Part shown: piece by piece, positions 23,682 through 36,560 of the stretch
Position numbering within the stretch: position 1 is the first letter of the stretch
How the letters are laid out: each line of letters begins with the position of its first letter
DNA from: Hortaea werneckii
Taxonomy: Eukaryota > Ascomycota > Dothideomycetes > Mycosphaerellales > Teratosphaeriaceae
Direction of reading: 5' to 3'
Assembly: GCA_037044905.1 (NCBI GenBank)
Contig: JBAOKB010000159.1
Location: 682,001-746,000, forward strand
DNA length: 64,000 nt
Notes under the pieces: model-generated
Seen by the model: only the letters and a program-made list of their open reading frames with translations
Database searches by the model: none
Told to the model about the DNA's origin: nothing
Position numbers and translations under genes: made by a program

Positions 23682-26026
23682 TTTGCTGGTTGTTTAGGTG
23701 GAAGTGGGGGTTTTGGTAAGGTTGGATGTGGTGAAGCCTGAGTTGAATTGGATTGGGATTTCTGGTAGGAAGAGAGACGAGGGGATGGTCGGTGAGAGGA
23801 GCGGCCAACCTACATATACTTTGCTGACCTCTTCCCATTGCAGTTGAGGCGTGGGTTAAGACCGAGCTCGCGAGGCCGAGTGGTTGCGTGCAGCAACGAA
23901 CGGCCCCACCTCAGCCATCAAAGCATCATCAATTGACCTCGAGTGCCGCCGGGCAATGGGGTTAGTAGCTCATCCAATTGCCCTTCTTGGCGGGCAGCGT
24001 GAGACGGAGGAGGAGGAGGAGCAGCTTCGGCGTGCTCGCGCATAACGAAAGAGCGAGGGTGGTCTGTGCACCCCGCCAACTCCCCATTTTCGTGGTGGAT
24101 CGGCGTCTGGTTGCTTGGGTTGCTGTGGCGCGCGCTGCAGGGTCTCAGGTACACGCTCGAAAATATCGAAAATAGGTGCAACTGAGTCTGTGCTCCGGTC
24201 GGACTGTGGGGGAGGTACCAGCAAGTTAGAAGCAGGACGCCATCTTCTCGTCTGGACATCTTCCAACACTTGGAACGATGGACTGGTTTCGGCACCCGAG
24301 CGACAGCGTGGCGCTGAGGCCGAGTGGCCGCATGGCTGAATGGCTTTAGAATTGTCGCAAAGCTCACACTCACCAGCGCCGAAAACTTGGTGAGGTATAT
24401 TTCGAGGGTGAAACGGAAACGCCAGGTACGGAACAACGCTAGACGCGAACCCCAACAAGGTGTAGTGAGGTGTTTGCGGCCGGCAACGATCATTGCCTGT
24501 CCACAGCCACAGCCCATCCGCCACGTCCTATAGACACAGTCGTGCGAAGCACTCGCCTTCACTTTCCGTTCTTCAGACTCGTGTAAGAACACATACACGT
24601 TCCCGTGACATGACTAGCAAGTGCTGTGAAAGTCAAGGTGTGATAAGTAGCGACCCACTAGTTTCAACAGCCAGGGAAAGCGGACCTGTTTCGAATCCCG
24701 AGCTCGTTCTGTTTCCTCCCTAGCGAGCCCTAGTAGCATCTCCAAAACAAACATGTCGCCTTTCCTAAAACCCTCCACCAACCGAACATATGACTCGTAA
24801 CAAAAGAGGATGCAGAAGGTATACGAGCACTGATCCAATCCTCGTACACGTGAGCCGTCACATGAACTCCAAGTATAGAACCCATCTGACGGCGTAGCTC
24901 CGGGCTCGGGAAAAGAGGGCAGTGGCAGTAGTGAGATCCACCAGGGATTGATGATGAGCGGAACTGGAGGGAAACCAACTTCTCCTGCACTACAAGGTCA
25001 TGGGCAACAAGGTATCCGGCTTTCGACGAGACGCTGCTTGCAGATCCGGACCTACCACTGTAGATCGTTTCAATTACGATTGCAGGTCGCTTCCAACAAG
25101 TTTTCCGAGATGCTTTTTAGCCACCAAACGGGCGGAACAGTTTTGCATTGTCGGGAAATAATCCCCAAAAATTACCACCACTAGAATGAGGGGAACCGCA
25201 AAAGACCGATAGACGCGCAGCAGGGAAAGACACTTGAGCTGCATCTCTATAGCGCTTGTGCCCAACCCCAAAAGGCCCGCAACGATGAACATGCCGGATA
25301 TCGGAGAATGGAGGTCCAGGGCAAACCCTTCCCAAAAGTATATGAAATAGCAGTGAACCGCCCAGATAGATTGTTTCAATTGTTTATAAAAAACAAAAAA
25401 AAAAGAAGAGACGCCCTTCATCAATTTTCAAAATGTTTTACCCAAATGTACATTATCCCCTCTCCCCAAAACGCCCATCCTGCTAAAAAAACATGTGCGT
25501 GGCGTTCATTACAAGCCCAAATGGCCAAAGTCCCATTTCATCAAGTCATGCAAAAAACTCCAATAAAGACTTCCCAAAATCCGACGACGGAATCCTTTTC
25601 CAAGATCAAAAGCTCGAGGTTCAAAGTCGAATCCCTGAGGTCGTTATTCCGCCGTGCATTTAACAAAAGCATGAAAGATCATGACCCGACTCCAACGCTA
25701 AACAAAGGGGTGTTCCATGTTCCAAAGTGATGTGGTATCGCAAGAAGGTTGAAAGAAAGGAGATACAACCCTGCTGCTGCTGTGGTATGAAGCGAAACGC
25801 AGCAGAGGCAATGAGCATCAGATGATGTTGCACGTCGGCCAGGGTGATAGAGAGATGACCTCCCTCGTCTGAGAAGGGTGTGGTGCGCGTGACTGCAATT
25901 GGCTAGTCGTGGCGTTGCTCGCGGGGGCAGCTGACAGGCATGAGCTGATCGACAAGCGGCCAGGGATGCCGAGCCCACCTTTCCAAAGGACCTTATGATC
26001 CGACATCTTATCCCCTTGAGAGCCGA
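23682..26026. other. 2.3 kb between THR1 and CMR1
   Basis: Contains the THR1 promoter (left end; a TATA-like CATATACTTT word near 23812) and the CMR1 3' end (right end). Two minus-strand open frames, 23918-24598 (226 codons, with a proline run) and 25074-25424 (116 codons, hydrophobic), have no features I recognise and no convincing start context. A partial T-loop-like sequence near 24690 lacks the rest of a tRNA. I do not call a gene. Confidence 0.45.
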
Positions 26027-29000
26027 TCAAGCTTGGAACGGAATGCCGTCCGAAAAGCGGCTTGCGGCGCCTTCGTCGATGACCTCGACGCAGTGCTGCA
26101 AGATCCGGAAGGGCTGGTCGATGGCCATCTGGGAGCCGTCGCGTTTCGTGACGCAGGCGACGCCCTCACGCTTAGTGAGGTATCGCACGATGAGCGGGTG
26201 ATCAGCAGGGAGCGCATCGATCGCGAAGCTGGGCCTGGCACGGGGAAGATCTCGCCGTTGTTCATATTGGAGTTGTCCCGGCGCACGAGGCTGTCGGTCC
26301 ACAGGATGAGGCCGACGCGGTAGATGGCACCGGCCCACCAGGGCGGACGGATGCCGCGAGGCATCGACCGGATCAGCCGGAACACTTGGCCGCAGTGGAA
26401 GACGGCCTCTTCGACATCGGCGACGCAACGTTTGTGCATCCAGGCGAGTTGTTGATAGGTGCCATCCACGCCCTCCCGGCGAGCCAGACGCTCAATCTCT
26501 GGGAAGTTGGTGACAGCGTTCAGGCTAATGAGATGGAAAATGATCAGGTTGGTCTGCATGAAGGCGCACATCGGGTTCGCTTTCAGGTACCGTTCAGCAA
26601 GGTCGAACCAACGGCTGAGGAGCGACTGCACTTCGCCGAGACGATTTCTGGTTGACGTTGCGGTCATGATGTGTGGACCGCTTTGGTGTTTGCCCATGGA
26701 GTCACCGAAACAACTCAACAGCTGTCCATATTGGCAGACGAGCGATTGTAGCGGATGGAGGAGAAGTCTGAGCTGCAAGGGCGTCATCTCGATGCCGAGA
26801 GAGATCATCTCGTTGTTCAGGAAATGGCGAAACAAGTCATGTAAAGACAATGGTCTCGCGCCAGATCCGACGGATGAGAAGCCACCTGAGAATTCGTGTA
26901 CCTGCTCAAAGACAGATGACCATTCAGCAGCGCTCTTCGCGTGCCACAAGCGATCAGCGTCTGGCATTGGTGCTGCAAATTCTGTGACGGAGAACAGCGG
27001 TGCGGTGTCATGGAACAATGAGATCTCCTGATCAACCATGGCCCAGAGTAGACAAGGCGGCTTCTGCTCTCATTTTGAATCCATTCACTCCAGAGCTGGT
27101 CGGTGTTTCCCCTTCCATCTAGGCCGCTCGAGGAGACTGACCGGTTTTCAAGGCTACCGGAGTGCCTAAGCATAGCGAAGTACATGCCACGCTGGCCCAT
27201 GGCAATGTCCATCTGCCACTTGTCGCCACTCCACGCGGCCTGAACAGTGAACAGCAACGCGGAATGTAAGACGATGGGATCCCCAGACATTATGACATTC
27301 CTTTCGATCAGATCGAACAGTGAAATGCGGCATGCCTCGGTGAGGCCACCGGTCAACATTCTAGCCTCGTGCGACGGAATGTTCATTGCTCCTTGAGCCA
27401 CCATCATCAGCACGAGCAAACTTGCTGCGCGGTCGTAGTAGCAATGCAAGAGTTCATTGGCATCGAGGATTCCTCGGGAGGTGAGCGGATAGTATCTTTC
27501 AAAACAATTGGCGTAAGATCGAAGAAAGTATTCCAAGACACGAGCCGGTGGGAGTAAGACGAAGTTTGATCCACTGTGTGAGCCAGGCGAATGACGGCTT
27601 TCCGACGGTGAGTGGGGTCCGTTCTCTCGATGGATCTCAAGAGCTTTATGCAAGAAACTTTGGGTGATGGCAAGAAGCTTGTCTCTTGTACTCTCATGCA
27701 ACTGCATGACAGTCAAGTGGTCACCGCCGGCGAATTCCTGCTCATCCCAAGCTGGACTCCAACTGCCCCAACCCTTGTGATTTCGCAGTGTCTGTTCGAG
27801 GAGCTCAAGGTTTAGCCGTGCAGTCTTCGGGCAAGATGTAGATGGAATGGTTGGCAAGCAGCGGAAGACAGTCCAGGCGTCTTGAGCTTGTATTATTGGA
27901 GCAATCTCGCTGTGGGTGTCGTGATGCAATGAATTCCGTGAATCGTGCCGCTGAGCAGACTGAAAGTTTTCGGCTTGTTTGTTGATCTCCAAGTCCGAGA
28001 AAGCCTGCTCCATCTTGGGTGTCTCGATGGGAGTCACCAGTGGCTGCATCCCGTTTGCAATTGTCAGGCATCGTAGGGAGCATGGCATCGCCACCAGGAG
28101 CAAAGGGCATTCCGTGAGGTTCGAATTGGATGTCTTGGTTAAGGACCATGCTGGGATGTACCATGCCGTCGTAGCCGATGGGCATTTGCATTTGACTCCA
28201 ATCGAGCATGAATCGTGGGCTTGACCCATCTGATTCTTCCCTCGGCCGACCAAACTCATCGTAACCATTCGGCGTTTGTTGCAAGAATCCGCCGGGCGTC
28301 GGCACTGTTGGGGACACAGTATGAACCATTGGGAGGTGTCGGACCGCTGGTGGGTTGTTGAAAGTAGTCTGAAGGCGGTCCATCGACTGCTGGAAGAGTC
28401 GGCTTGTCCTCTGGGATCGATGCCATAGCACTTTTGGGACTTGCAGGCTTTAGTGGGTGTGGTTGTTGTGGAGGGCTGTTGTTTACAGGCGGCGGCTTGA
28501 CGGCTCCGCTTTCCAAGTTTCCTAGCTGTTGTGTATACGGTGGGATTGCAACGGCACCCTCTGGTGGCACACCCATTCTCGCGGCATTCTTGGACGATCG
28601 TCGAGTGGGACGGAGGGTACATCGAAGGTTTCGGCCGGCACATCTCGAGCAAGGGAACTTTTTGTCGCACTTGGTCTTGGTCTTCGCGCAGTTACTGCAA
28701 GCAATAGGTGTTCGCCCCGCCGACTTCGGTATCATGCCATTGGCGGCAGGGATAGGCTCCTGGTTCTGGTCTTTGCCATGGACGGTGTAATGTCGTTGCA
28801 ACAGGTCTCTGTGATGCCGGTCAGCTCAGCCAAGGGAATTCAGCGATTGATTTGGTAACGAACCGCCTTGCAAACGACATATGGCAAGTGAAACATTTGA
28901 AGGGTTTGACATTGGTATCTTTGATGCTTGTCAGCAAGGGCCTTGTTGAATGGCAGTTGCATTGAGCAACGATAGAGACTCACGAGTCAAGATATGCCTC

Positions 29001-29053
29001 TCGAGATGCTCATCCCGAGTAAATGACTGGCCGCAGTAGGTGCAAAAGACCAT
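26027..29053 (-). CDS. CMR1: Melanin transcription activator CMR1 (two C2H2 fingers plus Zn2Cys6; frame broken)
   Basis: CMR1-type factors activate melanin PKS and reductase genes. Exon 1 (29053-28984), exon 2 (28918-28864) and exon 3 (from 28808) join in phase and build two C2H2 fingers (C4-C7-H20-H24 and C32-C35-H48-H52). A Zn(II)2Cys6 cluster follows, with cysteines 79, 82, 89, 95, 98 and 105. This finger combination is diagnostic. A Pro-rich linker, a GYDEFGRPREESDGSSPR block and a long fungal-specific regulatory region follow (for example YYPLTSRGILDANELLHCYY and WIQNESRSRLVY), to an end at FSDGIPFQA, about 969 residues in all. The frame shifts at about 28303, 28060, 27047 and 26232. The 27047 break looks like a lost T (SRLVYS, then WAMVDQEISLFHD), and each break is flanked by conserved sequence. 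It is transcribed away from PKS1. Confidence 0.93.
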
Positions 29054-32000
29054 CTTCAGCCGTGATGCTGTCCCGGCAGTGTGGCAAGAAACAAGGAAAA
29101 CGGCGAGTGGCCGAGCGGAGGATCAGCGTACTGGGGGGGTGTGGGAAGGCGTGCGGCATAAAACACAAGCGTCCAACACAGATAGGCGGAGGTAAGACGG
29201 TGATGGCGAACGACGAGACGTCGATGCGAGTGGCCACGGCGGGTGGGTGGGGAGGATTGGGCGGACGTGTCAGGAAGGCTGGAGCCTCTTTCTCAGCTGC
29301 AGATGCGCGTGTTCATGAGGGTCGAGGATAGGGTGACAAAGTATAAGCGCAAGCCTGACGGCAGCCGCATTCGTGCCAGGCAGGGCAAGGCGTGCCCATG
29401 CTCCTCGTCAATGATATCTTGATTATGCTGACCCTAGCTCAAGCTCCCGTTCCACTTCCACCAGGATGCAGATGCGGCGCGGGCAAACCGGAGCATTTCT
29501 GCCACTCGCAGATCGCGCACGGCTACCCTGGTGGCGCGGCAGAGGCTAGCAGCGGTGACCCCTGTTCCCGGCATGAGATTGAGTCCGCAGGGGGGGGGCG
29601 CGGTTGGCAGCACAAGCCTCCGAACCGCGCCAAGGCAGGAGTGGGCTGCCGTGGGCTGCTGTGGACTGCCCTCCGCTTTTAGTACATAGTAGTAAACCAG
29701 ATAATCGATTCACGCTAAAAGCGGGCCCTGCGCCAGCTCTCTGCCTGTCTGCCTGCCTTTCTCGGACGCAGCAACCAGGCGCGACGCGACCCAACACGCC
29801 TACACGCAATCGGCCAGCAGACTAGACAACATCTGCGACCGCTGCCACAACCTCTTCCAGGCAATGCAGTATACACCCACGACTCGTCTGTTCGCCCCCG
29901 GTGCACATTGCTGACCACGAATCATCACGTTCTTGACAAATTCTCGCGTGCTGCTCATCTCGGTGATGCACGAGTGAGGTGAGCGCACCGCCCGGCCCTA
30001 TCTTGCCACATGGCTGGTGCAACCACCCACGCACGGCGGGAAAGTAGCACAGCGAAGCGCGCGTTCGTTTACCTATCGATGCGTCGTATCGACGTCAACT
30101 AGACGGAGCCGCCTGCTAGGCGTGCATGCCGTCTGTCTGCGGTGCCAACAGGAATAGCTGATGATAACCAAGCCTGAAAGGCGGGGTATGCTCTACAATC
30201 CGTCTTCTATAGCCAGCATCCCAGCACCATTTCGATGCTTGTTGCTCTCTATATGCGGCTTGGCAATCAAGGTTACGTACATGCGAGAGCAGCAGGTAGT
30301 ACTGTACTATTATGTACTCTATTATTACCCGTCTTACTCGTGCTGTTCGCAGAAAAACATGGCTGCCAACGGACATAATCACTATCGCTCTTCACACCCG
30401 GTCCGTGGCCTCGGGCTGAAAGATCAACGCACGCGCCGACACACTGGTTTCTCCAACGCTCGCACACAAGATTGCCACTACCGATGTGCCAGCGCGATTT
30501 TAGCGAGATGATGAAAGTTTGCGTCCTTAGCCGCGACCATGTGTAATTCCTAGTCGATGCTAGAGCGAGCGGCACATTTTCTTTTGTGTTTGTTACCCTA
30601 CGCTGCATGGTAACCGAGTGGACCGAAACTCAGTCCTCGCGTCATCTATTGGAGTGGGACCTCCTCTTCCATTCGTAACCTAGCAGATCTCCCGGTATTG
30701 GCTCCTTCGACTATCTGGTGAGCTCGGGACTTTTGTACAAGCTAGAGTTCGCTTAGGCTGATTGGGGGAAATACACAGCCAGTTGACGGCACAGTACGCT
30801 ATCCATCAATGACTTCGATAAGCGTTGAAGGAGTTGTTGAAAAGCTTCTTGTACAGTCGATGCGGATCATAGCCGCCACTGGATATTGCACTTCGACGGC
30901 AGTCTCCAGCTACTCGAGACGGCAAATAGATGAGCATCTTTTGGTGATGCCATTATTGATAGTGACCCGGATGAAATTGCCGTCCATCTTCTCATCCCCG
31001 TTCGCTCAACGCATACATCAAGTCCCCTGTCCTGTCGAATGATAGCGTACTCCTAGCTATGGAGCCATCTAAGTGTCACTCTTTTGCAAATACGGAACAC
31101 GGCTCATTCATCAAGTCTTGGTAGACCATCCATTTGCTGACGTCCAGGATACCTTGTCCACCCACGCATGTCGAACTTGCGATGCTCAACTCGAGGCGAT
31201 CTCGGCCTCGCTCACCATCGCTTTATGGCTTGGAAATCGTCAGCGAATGGCAGGAGAGTATCAGTGACTGTGTTGAGATCAAGGGTTCCAATGTCACCAC
31301 CACTCGTTCACCCCATAACGTCGGGCATTATGCAGGGAAGAAGTCAAACCCCCAAAGCTCACTGTATTTGCTCAATGAGCTCCAGTCCTCGGTTAGACCT
31401 GATCCGTGGCGATGCTGACAGGAATGCTGGACTGGAATGTCGCAGTTCCACAGCACACGGGGATGCCTAGTTCTGCTCTGTGCGTCACCTTTGTAGACGT
31501 ATGAAGAAAAGAAGATTACAATGTGCTTATTCAGACTCGGTCTGAAATGCGCATATTCCGCTGCAGGAAGCATTCTAATCATTTTGCATGCAGGCTCACC
31601 GCGCCAGACAATTCTTCGCCCGTTCTGTAGAGAGAAGTTCCGTGGTCTAGGCACCCAGCTCAGCAATTGTGACCATTCTCGCGATCTGGAAGGAGGGATG
31701 GCTGATCATGAATTGCCTCGCGAATCCCGCGAGCTCGCCTCTATGGGACATTTGGGGGAGGTTCGGAGCAACATTCTGGACATTGAGTTCTGACTACCGG
31801 TCAATAGGAATGCATATCGACGACCCAAAGAGCGTGCCAGGCTCGAACGCCCTTCTGAATGTAGAGATGGGCCAGGATGCAGCTGCTTGCGAGTATGCAG
31901 ATCGCCTTCGACTGCGGCCTCCTTCTCCCATTCGCGTCGTCATCGCCATCCAGCAAAGTTGCCTCTTGGCCGTGGCCCAGCTCGCCTTGCTGAGCTGTCG

Positions 32001-32366
32001 GTGAACAGCCACGGTGCCAATGCCATGACACGTTTTGGAGAGGTTCTATCGTGCAGTGGCTTGCTGGACAATAAACGCTAGCGAAGCCAAGCCAGCCCTA
32101 TGCGGAGAATTTCGTGTCAATCGCCTTGAACCTCGTAACAAGGGGACAATCGAGCGTTCAAGGTCAGGCAGCTGAGGTACCCATAGCACCTAATCGGTTC
32201 AGTCTGCATGAGCGAAGGAGCTCGCCTATACAGTCTCGACGCCCTGCACTTCCTCTTCCGACCGCGCCTAACGGCGGGACCTTCCCGGTCGATCGTCAGA
32301 CAGCCCTGGCTGCGCTGGGGCTCGCTGGGGTCTACAAAGATACGTACCGACCGGCATTGATCCTAA

Positions 32367-32729
32367 TTGAACTCCACTAGGAGGTGTCATGTTGAGATGG
32401 CCAGTTGCGAGCTTGCTACTGCTCTCAGGAAGCTGCTGTGCATATTGGACACGACATTCTTGCAGCTGCCAAGAATAGTGGTGATTCAGCCGGCAAACGA
32501 GGAGCGAGCACGAGCTGACGAGCAGCGCTGGGTTATGGGCTATGACCGCTGATCCCAGCTCTACATGCTCGATCCTCGAAAACCGCTGCATCTCGCCATG
32601 ATCATTGGATTCCACGCGAAGCCGGGCGATAACATGCAAGGAGCCGCTGTCACGCTGTATGAACTTCCCAGTTCAGCGATGCGCTACAGGTTCTTTTGCA
32701 TATGCAAGAGTTGGGCAAGGGTTGGGTAG
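32367..32729 (+). pseudogene. Possible coding remnant with one in-frame TGA
   Basis: A 120-codon plus-strand frame is open except for a TGA at 32550-32552, after WVMGYDR. The residues on both sides (PRIVVIQPANEERARADEQR before, then LYMLDPRKPLHLAMIIGFHA after) look like ordinary folded protein, not random translation. I do not recognise a family, no start is clear, and no exon partners were found. It could be a decayed gene, a single-base error in a real exon, or chance. Confidence 0.3.
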
Positions 32730-34482
32730 CACAGCGCGTCATTATCGTCCCGATGCTAGAGTCACCCTGTAGAGGTTTGGGTAGATTATGTGCTTCGTTT
32801 CACAGCACCTTAGATCTCGCAGAATGGTCATGTTGTGCCATACACCAACGCGTCGGTAGGGCCGAGGTGAGGAGCATGGCGTTGTCGAGTAGGTAGTCAT
32901 GATCACGAGACGACCCTACGCTTTCTAATCATACAGTTCCAGAACGCCTGAATCGGGTGATCACGCCATTGCCGTCCTGAAGGATATTCGAAATGTCTTA
33001 GTATACTGCAAGCATCATCATGCATTCCGACCGCGGAGTTGATGTGCTCTGATGCAGGGCCTAACCTGAGGTATCCACGGCTAGCACATGCCTCTTGAAT
33101 GGCCTTGATTAGTACTGTACTGCTATCAATGAGAATAGCTCCAGCTGGCCTCTTTGATCCGATTGAGGGCAATCCATCAAGTGTATCTGACGCTTCGAAA
33201 AACGTCGTACGGTGATATCTCAGAATCCAGCTCCACACAGAACGTTAAGCTTAGACTCTAATGTCTTAGCTCTCACCAGATCCCACTCCACTTTAACAAA
33301 TATTCCTGTCGGAACTGCACCGACAGTCACAACGTTTGGGACCTTCCGGCAATTCGCTCAATGTTTCGACTGATTTCGGTCGTGTGCGTGTCCTCTGTTG
33401 GGAAAAGCAATGAACATTGGTTGAGAAGGTGTTTGGCACATCCACTGATCAACACGCTCGAAAGGTCATTGTGCTCTGTCCTCTTTCAGCAGGTTCACGA
33501 AGACGTTAGAGCCGAAACAAGTGATTGGCACGGCACATTTCCAACAGGTTCAGCGCCATCGCTGCAACGTTGAAGCTTGATCGAGGGAAATCGTAAAGCC
33601 TGTGGGACTTCCGTGCTAGGCTAATGGAATACGTCAAGACCGGTAAGGCGCAAACAATCTCTGACTCGTGCAAGGTACGACTGTGGTTGTTGTATTGGGG
33701 CGACAGGCAGATCCTGAAAAGAGTCTCTTCCGTTCTCAATTTATCTCAAATTCGGTCGAATCAACCTTTCCGGGTGACCTTTCTGCCTGCTGCGGAGACG
33801 TTGGAAAGTGCAAAACGCTAGAACCGTTGGGTCTCATCTACACATTTGTTTGAAAAAAGCATCCGATCCGAAAAGCTTGGTCCTGGGAATTGTCGAGGGC
33901 TCATGGCAGTACAGACGCCACACACAAGCCAATGGTTTGCGCACGTACGCTGGTTTATGTGGAGCGGCTAATAAACAATGAGGAATTCCATGGTACCACT
34001 CTAGTAATCACTCTGAACGCCTGGATATCATAATTTCTTTCCCAAAGGTGGCACACGGATTGTAGCATCATCAGCAAGATGACTCGCGCATGTCAAAAGG
34101 AAAGGTCTGCACGATGACCAACATATTCTGCAGTGAAGTCGGGTTTTCGGCGCACATAGGCGAGACAGCACGCTCGGAGAGATTTCCGACCCGCAACGAG
34201 AAACAAGTCTTGAAGCACTGACGGCTTTGATTGATGGAGACGGCCCGTTCAGAAAAGTGTATGATGGCTCTGCATGAAGGCTGCCCGCCATCGACATGTG
34301 AAAGTGGACCTTTAATGCCGCCACCAGTGCATTCGAGGAAAGTTGTTGAGGGCGTCGTCGTGGCGAACAGCCGCATCCTGTATAGTATGAGAGAATTAAG
34401 TTGTACAATGCTTCCGTTAAGCCAGATGATGATACTACTCGAACAGTAAGTGTCATTGATTAGAGGTTAGAGCGAACGCCAA

Positions 34483-34745
34483 CTAAGCCAGACAACGCTG
34501 CGTGATGAAGGACTCGCCTTCCCATTGACTTGCGACTATAGAGTCGTCGCAGGTAGAGATCGAGTTGTCACCTTTATAGTGGCCTGACGCACCGAGCGAG
34601 TTGATAAAAGACACATTCACAGGCAGCTCAATGGCTAGACCAGTGTGCAGTTGCCTTCGCACTCGACTTTGATTCTGTCGCCGTCGTATGCTTGATATTG
34701 GGTGATGTATTGATGCGTTGGTGTGCAATAAAGTCTTGATGTCAT
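34483..34745 (-). pseudogene. Possible small cysteine-containing protein with one frame break
   Basis: Reading left from the ATG at 34745, the frame contains YDGDRIKVECEGNCTLV and stops at 34635-34637. One frame over, from that point, the sequence continues as ELPVNVSFINSLGASG, passes CDDSIVASQWEGESFITQRC and stops at 34483. Joined by one base, the product would be about 87 residues with at least five cysteines and no visible signal peptide in this exon. The pattern resembles small secreted or lectin-like fungal proteins, but I cannot name a family. An upstream exon may be missing. It lies between CMR1 and PKS1. Confidence 0.33.
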
Positions 34746-34770
34746 GGACGGCAAGCCGGATAGACGCCCA

Positions 34771-34830
34771 GTGACACTACTGCGGCATTCGAGATTATTA
34801 GTGACATTAGTACGGCATTCGAGATTAGCA
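34771..34830. repeat. Tandem direct repeat, two 30-nt units
   Basis: Units 34771-34800 and 34801-34830 share GTGACA at the start and CGGCATTCGAGATTA near the end, with a few differences between. On the minus strand the period is in frame with the small cysteine-containing frame just downstream, so it could be a repeated 10-codon segment. Confidence 0.8.
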
Positions 34831-36210
34831 TAGATCCGAAGGCGGAACGACGTTGCTTAGCGGTTACCCAAGAAACATTCGACTTCCCGGGAGGAAATGA
34901 TACAAACGCAACGATTACACCTCCTATCGTACGGTCGGGTCATACAGGTCTTGTTCATGAATATTGAACCAGACCTGACGGATTCGAAGGTATCATCGGC
35001 CGCTTCTTAATGTATTTCATGGAGCTAGTTCAGGAGATTGGCTAGCAGGGAGGTTCGGGTAATACGTCGTGCATGGCAATGAAATTTCTTTCAACGTCCG
35101 CTAGCTGCTGCTCCGGGTGAAGACAAGCCAAATTGGTTCTCCTTCATCTCGTGCTATCACGTGAAGAGAATATTCCGATTCTATGAGCACGCCCACCAAT
35201 ATCTTCGTGATGCAACATCTCACGTCGTGGTGTGAAGCACATAACTCTTTTGAGAGTGGCGTGGGATAAGCAACTCGGAACTCATGGGCGCAGCGCGTGG
35301 GATGCCGCCCTTGCGACCTAACGGCCCCAAACTGAAGTGGGGCATCTGAACGAAGAATACGCTCTCTTGGGACGCGGATGTAGGTGTGATGGTCGCGATA
35401 GCGATGCGCATGTCAGACGAGGGCTATGCGCGTGGTCAGACACGCGCAACACGCGAACGTTGGTGGAATGTTTGCATTATAGGAACAACAGACATGCATG
35501 TAGCTAGAGAATTCGTGAATATTTGGTTGTAAGGCTGGCGACCGCGCCACATCCTCCGCCATCGTGGCTGTCACAGGCTGGGGGTGGATGCGAGACCGGG
35601 ATATAGATAGCACATCTCTGGTACGGTGTCGACCAGGATTGGCATACTATCTTTTGGGCATGGGCCCGCTTTTGCTTCACGAGCAACACGAGCGGTGCGC
35701 ATACGGTTCCAGTATACGCTTTGCAAAGGCAGCTTTCAGCAGGAGCACTCTCGGACACATTCCTCATCAACGGACTGGCCTTGCTTCATTAGTTGGTTGA
35801 GCTGCAGCGTTGCACGTAGCGCGTGAGATGACTATCAGAATATCTTCGTCACCACACCGGACATGGCCAGTGCAGGGGCCGCATCGTGCTTATTCGAAAC
35901 ACGGGGCCCGTGCTGGGGGGGGGGTTTGGATGTTTATTCAGCGTCTCAGAAACGGAACAATGGTCACGTCTCGGCTGGCGCGGGCGGTTGAAAGACCCAC
36001 TACTACTCCGTGCGCGGTGAGGGCGAGGGCACGAGATGAGAAACATAGAGATAGCAACGATGACTGCATGGCGCGCGGCGGATCCATTGTCAGCAACTCG
36101 CACCACCGCAGCGATTGGGGGCAGCAGGATAGCAACCGCCCAGACAGACACAGGCGTGGAGGAGTGAGTAGTGTCGAGTGTACCGTACCAACCGTATAGC
36201 GGCGGACTGT

Positions 36211-36242
<32 letters not shown>
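36211..36242. repeat. (CTGG)8 microsatellite
   Basis: Eight perfect CTGG units, about 850 nt upstream of the PKS1 start. Tetranucleotide runs of this type usually vary in length between strains. No function is implied. Confidence 0.9.
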
Positions 36243-36539
36243 TGCCGACGATCTTCCCTTCTTCCGTTTCTCGGTAACAAAAGGCTTGGAGATGGCACAC
36301 GGACCTACTGGGGACCCGGACTCTCGTCATCTCTCCCCCTTCACCCCCCGTAAACATCACGCTAGGCGGCCACCAGCTTTTTATAGCTCACGATTTGGGT
36401 CGTCGTTGCGGAGCACCACCCCTGTCGATGCTGAGCCCTGCCGGAGTAGCTGGGAATCCTGCACGCCATGACCCGGCGGTGGTGGAGCTTAGCGTCTGAT
36501 GGAAGACGAGCGTGTCGAGCATGTTGACGCTCCATTTGG

Positions 36540-36560
36540 CAGCAGCAGCAGCAGCAGCAG
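36540..36560. repeat. (CAG)7 microsatellite
   Basis: Seven CAG units in the PKS1 upstream region, not inside a supported coding frame. Confidence 0.85.

Noticed and set aside
23085..23741. 218-codon plus-strand frame, Gly/Asp/Val-rich
   Set aside because: Exact antisense of THR1, whose family match and splice sites are clear.
23918..24598. 226-codon minus-strand frame between THR1 and CMR1
   Set aside because: No family resemblance, no start context, and overlapping equally long frames in other phases.
24600..24720. Second tRNA suggested by a T-loop-like TTTCGAATCCC
   Set aside because: No acceptor, D-arm or anticodon stem can be paired around it.
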